Part shown: positions 7,085 through 15,373 of the stretch, in pieces
Layout: each line of letters begins with the position of its first letter
Position numbering within the stretch: position 1 is the stretch's first letter
From: a virus
Direction: 5' to 3' (one strand)
Virus record (IMG/VR): IMGVR_UViG_3300010354_000624
Span: 1 to 24,488 of that record
DNA: 24,488 nucleotides
Made by a program: the position numbers and the translations under genes
Notes under the pieces: model-generated
Told to the model about the DNA's origin: nothing
The model's input: only the letters and a program-made list of their open reading frames with translations
Database searches by the model: none

Positions 7085-7506
7085 TGCCAAACTACATCGG
7101 AACAAATCAAAAAACTGCTGCCAAAGATCCAGTGTACACTGATCTTGATGCAGAGATGCTGTTGAATCCAAAGACCAGTGATTTGATGATTGTTCAGAAC
7201 TCCAAATCCATTCGTAGATCAATTCTCAATCTTTTGTCCACTTCTTATGGAGAGAGATTGTTTCAGCCAAATATCGGCTCTTCTTTGCGTTCGCTCTTGT
7301 TTGAACCAATTGATCCGGTTACCACTTTTGAGATAAAGGATCGTATCATACGAACGCTTCGAAACCACGAACCACGAATTGGAAGTCTCAGGGTAGATGT
7401 GATTTCAAATCCCGATGACAATTCATATGTGGTGGATGTTGAGTTTGGGGTTCGTGCCACCGGAGAGAAAGACAAGATCAGAACAGTTCTAGAGAGGATT
7501 CGCTGA
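7084..7506 (+). CDS. 25: Baseplate wedge protein gp25
   Basis: gp25 sits at the inner wedge where sheath contraction starts; TssE is its type VI secretion relative. Seen: 140 aa (T4: 132), VQNSKSIRRSILNLLSTSYG (37-56), GERLFQPNIGSSLRSLLFEP (56-75), a helix FEIKDRIIRTLRNH and the signature Glu-Pro-Arg at 96-98 (NHEPRIG), then a beta hairpin SYVVDVEFGV. The EPR motif and the YGxR-F-P-xG-S-L order are hallmarks of the family. The ATG overlaps the upstream stop (TAATG), with no clear ribosome site before it, so re-initiation after the preceding gene is likely. Confidence 0.95.
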   Translation: MPNYIGTNQKTAAKDPVYTDLDAEMLLNPKTSDLMIVQNSKSIRRSILNLLSTSYGERLFQPNIGSSLRSLLFEPIDPVTTFEIKDRIIRTLRNHEPRIGSLRVDVISNPDDNSYVVDVEFGVRATGEKDKIRTVLERIR

Positions 7507-9377
7507 TGGCACAGAACAATACCGTAAATGTGGTTGGTCTTGATTTCGAGAACATCAAGACATCACTGAAAACCTATCTTCAGTCACAATCCACACTCAA
7601 AGACTATAATTTCGATGGATCGGTTCTGAACATATTGCTTGATGTGTTGGCATACAACACTCACTATCAAGCATTCTATTCCAACATGGTGGCAAATGAG
7701 ATGTTCTTGGACAGCGCACTTTTGCGTCCGTCCGTGGTGTCTCATGCAAAGCATTTGGGGTATGTCCCGTCTTCAACCAAAGCGTCCAAAGCGGTGGTGG
7801 ATGTGTTCCTAACTACAGCAGCGTCTTCAGACACATACCTCCCGAGGGGAACGGAGTTCGGAGGCACGAATCCTGCGGGAACAAGATACAAGTTTGTCAA
7901 TCTTGACACTGTTTTTGCGGATGCAGGGGCAACTGCATTTTCTCCTGTTACTTTGTATGAGGGCAGTCTTCGCCGCATAACATACATCTACAACCGAAAC
8001 ACAAAAATAGGTTCTTATCTAATCATTCCCAATGATAAGGCCGACATGAGTACTCTTCGTGTTAGGGTGTACAAGTCCGTTACCGACACCACCGGAATAG
8101 CGGATGTGTGGACAGATGGATCGCAGTACCTTACACTTGACTCTACGAGCAAGGTGTATTTCATCCAAGAGAAGGACGCTGGAATATACGAGGTTTACTT
8201 TGGAGATGGTGTGTTGGGTCAGCAACCCGAAACCGGGAATGTGGTTATGATTGAATATGTGGAAACAAACGGTCAATCCGCAAACGGGGTTGATTCGTTC
8301 ACCAAAAGCGATGCAGCAATAAGCAAAATAGAGTTTCATCCCGATCCTGAAACCGGAAGCACGGCTTCTGCTTCGTTTGGTGGCTCGGATGCGGAGAGTG
8401 TTACCAGCATAAAGTACAACGCTCCCAAATTCTATCAGACCGGAAATCGTGCAGTAACCGAAAACGATTATGCTGCTCTGGTGTTCAAGAAATATCCAAA
8501 CATTTCCTCTGTGAATGTGTACGGCGGGGAAACCGTGACCCCTCCTCAGTACGGCAAGGTTTTCATTGCCGTAAAACCAAAATCGGGTGGAGTGCTTACA
8601 ACCGGAGAAAAGGTCAGCATTGAGCAAGACATACGCAGAAGCAATTCTATTGTTACCATAGTCCCGAAAGTGGTCGATCCCGAGTACACCGATTTGGTTT
8701 TTGAAACCGTGGTGACCTATGATGCGGACAACCTTCCGGTTTCCTCAAGTGTCTTGAAAACCCTTGCGGTGTCCTACATTTTCGGTTATTCCGGTGCAAA
8801 ATTGGAGCAATTCGGAAAAGACTTCTATTTGTCCAAGATGCAAGAGGGGCTTAACAACCTTCACCCATCGGTTTTGGGTGTGTACTCCAAAATAAAACTA
8901 AGGAAGACCGTTGACGCTTCGGTGGTCATAAAAAACAAGTCCCATGAGTTCAACTTCGGCAATCCCATTTTCCACCCCCACGAAAACAATTATGCCACTG
9001 TTTTTTCCAACAGGTTCGGTCACCGTGATTTGACCGAAACACTGCAAGAAGACTGCATGTTGGAAGACAACGGTTCGGGTGTTGTGAATGTGGTGCGAGT
9101 TGATCCAAACAACCCGGACAATCACATCGTGGTATATCCTTCGGTTGGAACCGTGGACTATGCTGCGGGAATAGTTAGGTTGAATTCCAAATTCGTTCCA
9201 GACACAAGCACAAGTGGATCATCTGCTTTTCCGATAATCGTATCAGTGGAGCCTGAAATCACGAACATATACGCAAACGAAAATCAGATTCTTCGCGTGA
9301 ACACATCGTATACGGACTCTGTGGTGGTTAGAACCACAACCGAAACAGCAGAAGCCGCACTAAATTCATTGAGATAA
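7506..9377 (+). CDS. 6: Baseplate wedge protein gp6
   Basis: gp6 forms the continuous inner ring of the T4 baseplate and is related to the J protein of P2. Seen: 623 aa (T4: 660), an N-terminal segment with YNFDGSVLNILLDVLAYNTH, NMVANEMFLDSALLRPSVV and SHAKHLGYVPSS (about 33-90), then beta-rich middle parts with VYFGDGVLGQQPETGNVVMI and SIKYNAPKFYQTGNRAVTEN DYAALV (family-typical 'AP.....nRavt..DY' stretch), and a late FGHRDL region. These are typical of gp6/J-type proteins. TGATG couples it to gp25; GAGAGG at 7492-7497 is a usable ribosome site. The next gene starts one base after its stop. Confidence 0.93.
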   Translation: MAQNNTVNVVGLDFENIKTSLKTYLQSQSTLKDYNFDGSVLNILLDVLAYNTHYQAFYSNMVANEMFLDSALLRPSVVSHAKHLGYVPSSTKASKAVVDVFLTTAASSDTYLPRGTEFGGTNPAGTRYKFVNLDTVFADAGATAFSPVTLYEGSLRRITYIYNRNTKIGSYLIIPNDKADMSTLRVRVYKSVTDTTGIADVWTDGSQYLTLDSTSKVYFIQEKDAGIYEVYFGDGVLGQQPETGNVVMIEYVETNGQSANGVDSFTKSDAAISKIEFHPDPETGSTASASFGGSDAESVTSIKYNAPKFYQTGNRAVTENDYAALVFKKYPNISSVNVYGGETVTPPQYGKVFIAVKPKSGGVLTTGEKVSIEQDIRRSNSIVTIVPKVVDPEYTDLVFETVVTYDADNLPVSSSVLKTLAVSYIFGYSGAKLEQFGKDFYLSKMQEGLNNLHPSVLGVYSKIKLRKTVDASVVIKNKSHEFNFGNPIFHPHENNYATVFSNRFGHRDLTETLQEDCMLEDNGSGVVNVVRVDPNNPDNHIVVYPSVGTVDYAAGIVRLNSKFVPDTSTSGSSAFPIIVSVEPEITNIYANENQILRVNTSYTDSVVVRTTTETAEAALNSLR

Positions 9378-9378
9378 A

Positions 9379-12300
9379 ATGCCAGACATAAAGAACATAG
9401 TTCTAAGCACTCCCGCCGAAGCACTTGAGGGCATTCTGTCTCCATTCATAGAGGATCAGTTTCCTTCTTTTGCGAGAAGCGATTACAGAAAACTCATTCT
9501 GTTCATTAAGGCATATTACGAGTGGTCTGAAAAACAAGGAAATCCGTCTTTCGTCAACAGCAAATTGGGCGAAGTCATGGATGTAGACAATAGCCTTGAG
9601 CAGTTTTATTCCCATTTCAAGTCTCAATATTTGGACTCCTTTCCCGAACAACTTGCTGTCAGCGTTGAGGGATCATCACCAAACCGCAGAACACTCGTAA
9701 AAAAGATCAAGGAGTTCTACGGGGAAAAGGGAACGGAAAGCGCGTATCGTTTCCTGTTCAGGATACTGTATGACAGCAATGTTCAGTTTTTGTATCCCAA
9801 GAACTTCATACTTCGAACATCTGACGGAGAGTGGATCGAAGAGAAATCCGTGAAAGTGACTCGTCAAAACGAGCAGTATCACGATGATTTGGTTGGAGGA
9901 CGCATAGAGCAGTACAACGGAACCGTGCTGACTGGCTCTGCAAACATAGATCGTGTGTTCAAGTATTATCAAGACGGTGTTCCTGTAACAGAATTGTTTT
10001 TGACGAGTATTGTTGGAACCATATTGCCAAATCAATCGGTTGTATTGTCTTCAGCATCAGACAGCGGAGTTTCACCGTTCACGGAAACAACTTTCAGCGT
10101 TCTTGGTGAGTTTTTCGTGCAAACACCGGGAGCCAACTACAGCGTTGGAGACACTGTTTACATTTCTGCTGCTGGCGTTGGGTTCTCTGCCAAAGTAGAG
10201 CAGACGGGTCTTGCAGGAGCAGTGAAGCGGATCAGAATCGAAAACTCCGGCGTGAATTATTTTGACTCGGTTACCGCACTTGTCGTGAGCGCAAACGGAA
10301 CAAACAACACTGCTCGTGTTCTGCTGTCACCGACCGCAATCACCAATTACCCCGGATACTACAAGGGTAACCGTGGCAAGATTTCTTCCACGCAAAAACT
10401 GTATGACGGCGATTTCTATCAAGAGTATTCCTACATTCTGAAGTCCGCTGTCAGCATAGACAAATACTATTCCATTCTTCGTAAACTTATTCATCCAGCA
10501 GGAATGAAAATGTTTGGCTCCATACTTCTGGAGTCCGTGGTTGATTCTCCTTCGGGTGGATCAAGCCAAGTCACCCGTGTTGGTGTTCCCGTTCTTGGAA
10601 ATTACACACCGTATACGCTTGGAACCACATTTGACTTGCGGAACAACGGTGTAACTGCTACTGGTCGTTGGTTCTTCAACGATGGCCCGGGAGGCAGTGG
10701 TGGCATTACGCGAGGGGCAACAGGTGACTTGTATCCTGTTGGTTACAATCCGTACATCGGGTCTTCCGCCGAAATTGGGCCTAGCGGCATTTCTTCACCC
10801 ACCGGAACTCTTTTCCGCATGGGTGGAAGCGGCGGATTTACAGGGCTTGGGTACACATATTGCTTTGTTCCCGAGGGTGGCAGAACCGCACATAATCCGT
10901 TGGGTGCGCCACTTGGTGGAATAACCGCATGGCTGCGGTTTGCCGAATCCAAACTTACGCCGGATGTCGTTGGAACTTCTCCAAAAGCAGTGGTGGGTCT
11001 GACCCTGTGGCTGAAGCCAGAAAACATTGGTGTGTGCGGCGGATCAATGATCACTGGTCGGTGCATGGACATCTGGCGGGATGCTTCCCCTTCGCAAAAT
11101 CACGCTCTACCTCCAAAGTGGAGCATGTGGACAACCAATCCTTCGTTCACGGGAGTTACTGTTGACAAACTTCGACCGACACTGGTCGTTGCTGATCGCG
11201 GAATCGCTGGACGAACAGGAATACAGTTTAATGGTGGTGTGGTTTATGGCCCAAATACTATATGGTTGCAAGCGGGGGTTTGCGGAGGACACACCGCAGG
11301 AACCACTCTGGGTGCATTGGCTTCAGACATTCCTTTTGAACCGGGAAAGACGGGAGAACGAATCCTATCAGGTCAGTTTTTCACGCTTACTCGCGGATTG
11401 ACATTGACCAAGGACATGACGGCTTTCATTGTGTTCAGGGCAGGAGTCACGGCTAATGGTGCTACGGCAACTGGATACACCGGATCCAATCACGGCTTGG
11501 GATTCGTGTCATCAGACAAGCCGTTCCATCAGTTTGCACCTGCAACCATGTACTACCCGTTGTTTGGCACGACTGATGGAAATTTGGTCACGGAGCCGGG
11601 AGTTACACTGTGGACTGATTCCTTGAGTGGAACAGGAATTGCAGTCACAGAAAATGCAAATGTCACCGATCCAAACGGAAACACCACTGCGTCATCTGTC
11701 ACATTTAACGCAGGTGCAGGAACGGCAACCCCAGATTGGGCTTTCAAGTCAAGGTTCATTTCTGATATTGCATCGGGAACACCATATACATTCTCTGTTT
11801 GGATGAAGGGTTCCGTTGGTGGTGAAAAGATCGTGGTGCGCGGTATGGCAAATACCACTTACACTTTGTGTAATCTGACCACAAAATGGCAGAGATTCGT
11901 GATCACCGAAACAGCAGCGACCACATCAGGAACCATACAAATAGGAATACGGCAAGGGATTTCGGGAATAGGAACAATAAATTCTACAGCCACTGTATAT
12001 CTTTGGAATCCCCAACTGCAAAGTGGTTCTTCGTCCACTCTGCTGACATCCGTGAGCGGAGGCGAAATCGACCACGCATTTTACAACCGTTCCTACTACG
12101 ATGTTGATATTGACTCAACCAAGCAGAACAGCACTTTCTATTTTGTAAATTCAATAACAAGCGAGTCCTTGTATCCGTATGAAACAGGTCTTGTGGGTTT
12201 CCGAAGTAATCGTGGCAGCACGGGATCAGAAAGAATTGCATACAATCCGTATCAGACAACACTCACTGGAGTATCACTGCAAAACATAATAGTGGGAGAA

Positions 12301-12918
12301 TGGAACCGATCCACGGACAGCAGAATACAGTCCTTCCACAACGGAACAGAGGCAAAAAATCTGTCGATCACTACATCACGCAGAATAGCAAGACCAACAA
12401 GCCCCGGCGGATCAAGTCAGTTCAATATTGCTGCATCAGAATCGGCATACAATTCGGAGCCTGTGTCGTTGAGCAGATTTGGTTCGTACCTCCTGCCCGT
12501 CTTGGACAGCCCATACGGGATAACAAGTGCAAACTTCGTGTCTTATGCTCTCCTGAACCCATCGTATTCTTTCCGTGGAGTCATATACGAAGTCATAGTC
12601 TATGATCGTGTTCTGACAGAAACCGAGCGACAGGTGGTGTATTGCTATCTTTCCAAGAAGTACAGGCTTGACGATGTTCTGCCGTACTCGTACACATGCT
12701 CTCATCCAAGTGCAGATGTGATTGGATTTGCGTATTGGGACATTTCAAAACACCCGAACGCAGCAGGAAGCGCGAACATTCTTGCCGGAACTTCATTCGG
12801 AAACATCACTATTCAGGACTTCCTTAATCTGTACGGAATCATTTACAAATCGGCAGGAACCCGCCTGTCTGACGGAACCGTACTGACCCAAGATACATAT
12901 ACGGTACTCGGAGAATAA
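9379..12918 (+). CDS. Large baseplate wedge protein with LamG-like and carbohydrate-binding-like insert
   Basis: Fills the place of T4 gene 7 between genes 6 and 8, but I do not see T4 gp7 sequence. Seen: residues 1-390 are a phage structural domain with FIKAYYEWSEKQGNPSFVNS, DVDNSLEQFYSHFKSQYLDS, a helix KIKEFYGEKGTESAYRFLFR and LRKLIHPAGMKMFGSILLES (HPAGM at 372-376), a pattern I recall from large cyanophage baseplate proteins. Residues 390-535 are Gly-rich. LTLWLKPEN (541-549) and VYDRVLTETERQ to KKYRL (1074-1098) are typical opening and closing stretches of concanavalin/LamG-like domains. Between them, 745-883 (WTDSLSG, TPYTFSVWMKG at 801-811, TTKWQRFVIT, YLWNPQLQSG at 874-883) resembles a carbohydrate-binding jelly roll. 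The inserted domains point to glycan contact at the baseplate rim, an inference. The start lies one base after the gp6 stop. Confidence 0.82.
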   Translation: MPDIKNIVLSTPAEALEGILSPFIEDQFPSFARSDYRKLILFIKAYYEWSEKQGNPSFVNSKLGEVMDVDNSLEQFYSHFKSQYLDSFPEQLAVSVEGSSPNRRTLVKKIKEFYGEKGTESAYRFLFRILYDSNVQFLYPKNFILRTSDGEWIEEKSVKVTRQNEQYHDDLVGGRIEQYNGTVLTGSANIDRVFKYYQDGVPVTELFLTSIVGTILPNQSVVLSSASDSGVSPFTETTFSVLGEFFVQTPGANYSVGDTVYISAAGVGFSAKVEQTGLAGAVKRIRIENSGVNYFDSVTALVVSANGTNNTARVLLSPTAITNYPGYYKGNRGKISSTQKLYDGDFYQEYSYILKSAVSIDKYYSILRKLIHPAGMKMFGSILLESVVDSPSGGSSQVTRVGVPVLGNYTPYTLGTTFDLRNNGVTATGRWFFNDGPGGSGGITRGATGDLYPVGYNPYIGSSAEIGPSGISSPTGTLFRMGGSGGFTGLGYTYCFVPEGGRTAHNPLGAPLGGITAWLRFAESKLTPDVVGTSPKAVVGLTLWLKPENIGVCGGSMITGRCMDIWRDASPSQNHALPPKWSMWTTNPSFTGVTVDKLRPTLVVADRGIAGRTGIQFNGGVVYGPNTIWLQAGVCGGHTAGTTLGALASDIPFEPGKTGERILSGQFFTLTRGLTLTKDMTAFIVFRAGVTANGATATGYTGSNHGLGFVSSDKPFHQFAPATMYYPLFGTTDGNLVTEPGVTLWTDSLSGTGIAVTENANVTDPNGNTTASSVTFNAGAGTATPDWAFKSRFISDIASGTPYTFSVWMKGSVGGEKIVVRGMANTTYTLCNLTTKWQRFVITETAATTSGTIQIGIRQGISGIGTINSTATVYLWNPQLQSGSSSTLLTSVSGGEIDHAFYNRSYYDVDIDSTKQNSTFYFVNSITSESLYPYETGLVGFRSNRGSTGSERIAYNPYQTTLTGVSLQNIIVGEWNRSTDSRIQSFHNGTEAKNLSITTSRRIARPTSPGGSSQFNIAASESAYNSEPVSLSRFGSYLLPVLDSPYGITSANFVSYALLNPSYSFRGVIYEVIVYDRVLTETERQVVYCYLSKKYRLDDVLPYSYTCSHPSADVIGFAYWDISKHPNAAGSANILAGTSFGNITIQDFLNLYGIIYKSAGTRLSDGTVLTQDTYTVLGE

Positions 12919-12922
12919 TGTA

Positions 12923-15364
12923 ATGCCTCTACTACTCAAAGCATCCATCAAGAGAACATACGCAGAAAATCTTCTGAGTGATGTGGCTCTTAACCGTGGT
13001 CAGTATTTCTTGTTTGTAGCCAAATCTACCCCGTGGGATGCCACAGCAGGGGCAAGCGCAGACATTATTCCTGTTACGCCACCGGACACCGTTCGGGATG
13101 AGTATGATGTAATGCACAGCATCATCGGATACAAGAAACTTGACCCAAGCAAGATAGTTTTTGCTCTTGAGCGCATTCCTTGGGAAATAGGCCCATATGA
13201 TGCTTATGAAGACAACGAAGAGTTGTTTAATGAAGACGCTCCGAAGAATTTTTATGTGGTGACATCAGCAAACAACATATACAAGTGCTTGAAGGCAGGC
13301 AGCGGAAATTCCGTTGTTGAACCTTCGCACACCAGCACCACGCAACTAGAGTACAGCGATGGTTACATATGGAAGTACCTTGCCACCGTGAAAGAGTCTT
13401 TGTTGCCGTATGAGATTACGGACTACATCCCAATAACATACGCTGTTGTGCAGCAGGACACTCTTGGAACAGACACAGAAACAACACTGCAATTCAACGC
13501 ACAGCAAGCAGCAGTCAACGGACAGATCACAAGGATTGATCTGTTGCAAAACGGAATAACAAGTGGCGGTGCTTCGGCTGCGGTGTACCTTGGAAGCGAA
13601 TATGGGGCCCAATTCGCTGTTGGAGTAACCGGAAGCACGGCATCCACCGCTTCATTTGGTGTGGGTGACTACTACACGATTTCATCAAGCACCTTCACAA
13701 ATTCATTCAGCCTGCCTGTCAGTGACATCAACAATTACATTGGCTATGTTCTTCGTATAGTTCGGGTGTCGGGAGCGGGAACCAATCCATCAGATGTGAA
13801 CAAATACGGAATTATTCATGGAGTCACGGCAAGTTCCAGTCAGTACACATTTACGGTTCGGGGAGAACACGAACCATTTACCTTTACATTCCCCGGAGGC
13901 AGCAGCCAAGTTTACTATGATATTATTCCGTATGTTCGTATAAGCGGTGACGGTTCCGGTGCTTATGCTTTCCCTACCGTTGGAGCGACAGGAACCAGTG
14001 AGTGGAGAAGAATCACCGGAATCGAATTGATTGATGGGGGTGACGATTATAGCCAAGCAACGGTTGAAGTGGTAAGTTCCAAGCAAGACGGAACTTCAGG
14101 CAATACCGTTCATCCGCAGTTCACTGCCGTGCTGTCACCAAAAGGCGGTCACGGATCAAACATACTGAAGGAGTTGAATGTTCGGGATGTCATTCTCATT
14201 ACAACAATTGATGAAAACGATGAAGAAGTCATCCAAACAGGAGGAAGTTACCGAAAATTCGGCATCATCCGTAATCCTGTGCTGAATGACGGCAGCGGAA
14301 TCATTGCGGGTACACAGACTCCCTACTACCGCGACTTGACAATGCTGTACCTCGGAAGCAGTTACTCTACACTGGCAGGATTTCAAACAAATTATTTCAG
14401 CGGAGAAGCAAGCAATTTTGTTGTTGGCAAAGAATCTTATGCCACCTTCCCCGTGGTTGAGGCAACCGCATATTCGACAGCGGTGGTCGGAGAAAAGCGA
14501 GTTCAGATAAAGGTAAAGAATTCACCGTCCGAACCCATCACATGGCTTGATAGACTAAAAAACTACGAGTTGTCCCTTTCGCCATCAAAAAGTGGATTCT
14601 TGGTCGGAGAGCGAGTCACGCAAAATATTCCTGCCGGAATTTCTATTGCTGCACTTGGTGGCATCACATACGCTTTTGGAATCAGTGCAGAGGGCACGAT
14701 CATATCCGCGACAGACAAACTCATTGGCATTCGTGTCACCAAAAACGCATTTGTGAAAGGCTCATCAAGCAGTCTGGCAATAACAGGATACAACAGTGGA
14801 GTAACCGCCAGTGTTTCGGGAATCAGTCTTGCTTACGGAGAACTATTGTATGTGAACCGTGGTTTGTCTCTTGCTACTGAGGCAGGTTTGACGCGGGAAT
14901 TCTTTAAACTGATTAGTGCCAGTGTTCCGTATTTTGAATCTGCAAGCGTTCCATCGTACACAGGTCTTACGGTTCTACGGATGAATAAGCCTGCGGGACT
15001 TGCCGATTTCACCGACACCACATGGGAAAATGGAGATTTCATACAACAGGGTGTGAGTGGTTCGTATTTGTACGATTACGCCAATGGAACTGTGTACGGG
15101 TGGTCACGAATAGACTCTTCCACCGGACTGCTGTATGTCACAGAGCCGTTCGGTATATTCAAGAACTCGGCTGATGGCAATGGACTGACTGCTTCCCGCT
15201 TGAATGACGAAAGCGGTCAGATCAATCTTGGATATCTTGTTGCTGGTGTTTCTGCCCCCGCCATAGACATTCACTCCGGGGAAATCATATACATAAACAG
15301 TATCCAGCCCATTCAGCGACTTCCCAACCAAAGTGAAGAATTTAGACTACGAGTAGGATTCTAA
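12923..15364 (+). CDS. 8: Baseplate wedge protein, gp8-like, extended
   Basis: Seen: an N-terminal region that follows T4 gp8 in order, with LNRGQYFLFVAKSTPWDATA (GrxxPW-like step), a short helix, ERIPWEIGPYDAYED, NFYVVTSANNIYKCLKAGSG, SVVEPSHTSTT and SDGYIWKYLATVKESL (SDGYIWKYL at 145-153). The equivalent T4 parts are 'SEPWSS', 'RDWGDTRYPDPY', 'YRCLDV' and 'GDGYVWEYLFEI'. Beyond about residue 175 the protein continues with beta-rich, Gly/Ser-rich sequence to 813 aa, more than twice T4 gp8 (334). The C-terminal part includes SGEIIYINSIQPIQRLPNQS, a pattern familiar from cyanophage gp8-type proteins. GGAG at 12910-12913 serves the ATG at 12923. An ATG at 12918 is followed at once by a stop. 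Confidence 0.86.
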   Translation: MPLLLKASIKRTYAENLLSDVALNRGQYFLFVAKSTPWDATAGASADIIPVTPPDTVRDEYDVMHSIIGYKKLDPSKIVFALERIPWEIGPYDAYEDNEELFNEDAPKNFYVVTSANNIYKCLKAGSGNSVVEPSHTSTTQLEYSDGYIWKYLATVKESLLPYEITDYIPITYAVVQQDTLGTDTETTLQFNAQQAAVNGQITRIDLLQNGITSGGASAAVYLGSEYGAQFAVGVTGSTASTASFGVGDYYTISSSTFTNSFSLPVSDINNYIGYVLRIVRVSGAGTNPSDVNKYGIIHGVTASSSQYTFTVRGEHEPFTFTFPGGSSQVYYDIIPYVRISGDGSGAYAFPTVGATGTSEWRRITGIELIDGGDDYSQATVEVVSSKQDGTSGNTVHPQFTAVLSPKGGHGSNILKELNVRDVILITTIDENDEEVIQTGGSYRKFGIIRNPVLNDGSGIIAGTQTPYYRDLTMLYLGSSYSTLAGFQTNYFSGEASNFVVGKESYATFPVVEATAYSTAVVGEKRVQIKVKNSPSEPITWLDRLKNYELSLSPSKSGFLVGERVTQNIPAGISIAALGGITYAFGISAEGTIISATDKLIGIRVTKNAFVKGSSSSLAITGYNSGVTASVSGISLAYGELLYVNRGLSLATEAGLTREFFKLISASVPYFESASVPSYTGLTVLRMNKPAGLADFTDTTWENGDFIQQGVSGSYLYDYANGTVYGWSRIDSSTGLLYVTEPFGIFKNSADGNGLTASRLNDESGQINLGYLVAGVSAPAIDIHSGEIIYINSIQPIQRLPNQSEEFRLRVGF

Positions 15365-15373
15365 GAGGTAAAA

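Noticed and set aside
8019-8627. Antisense open frame of 202 aa over gene 6
   Set aside because: It lies opposite conserved gp6 sequence, with no ribosome site or family match; a shadow.
12918-12923. ATG at 12918 as the start of the gp8-like gene
   Set aside because: It is followed at once by TAA; the ATG at 12923 opens the long frame.
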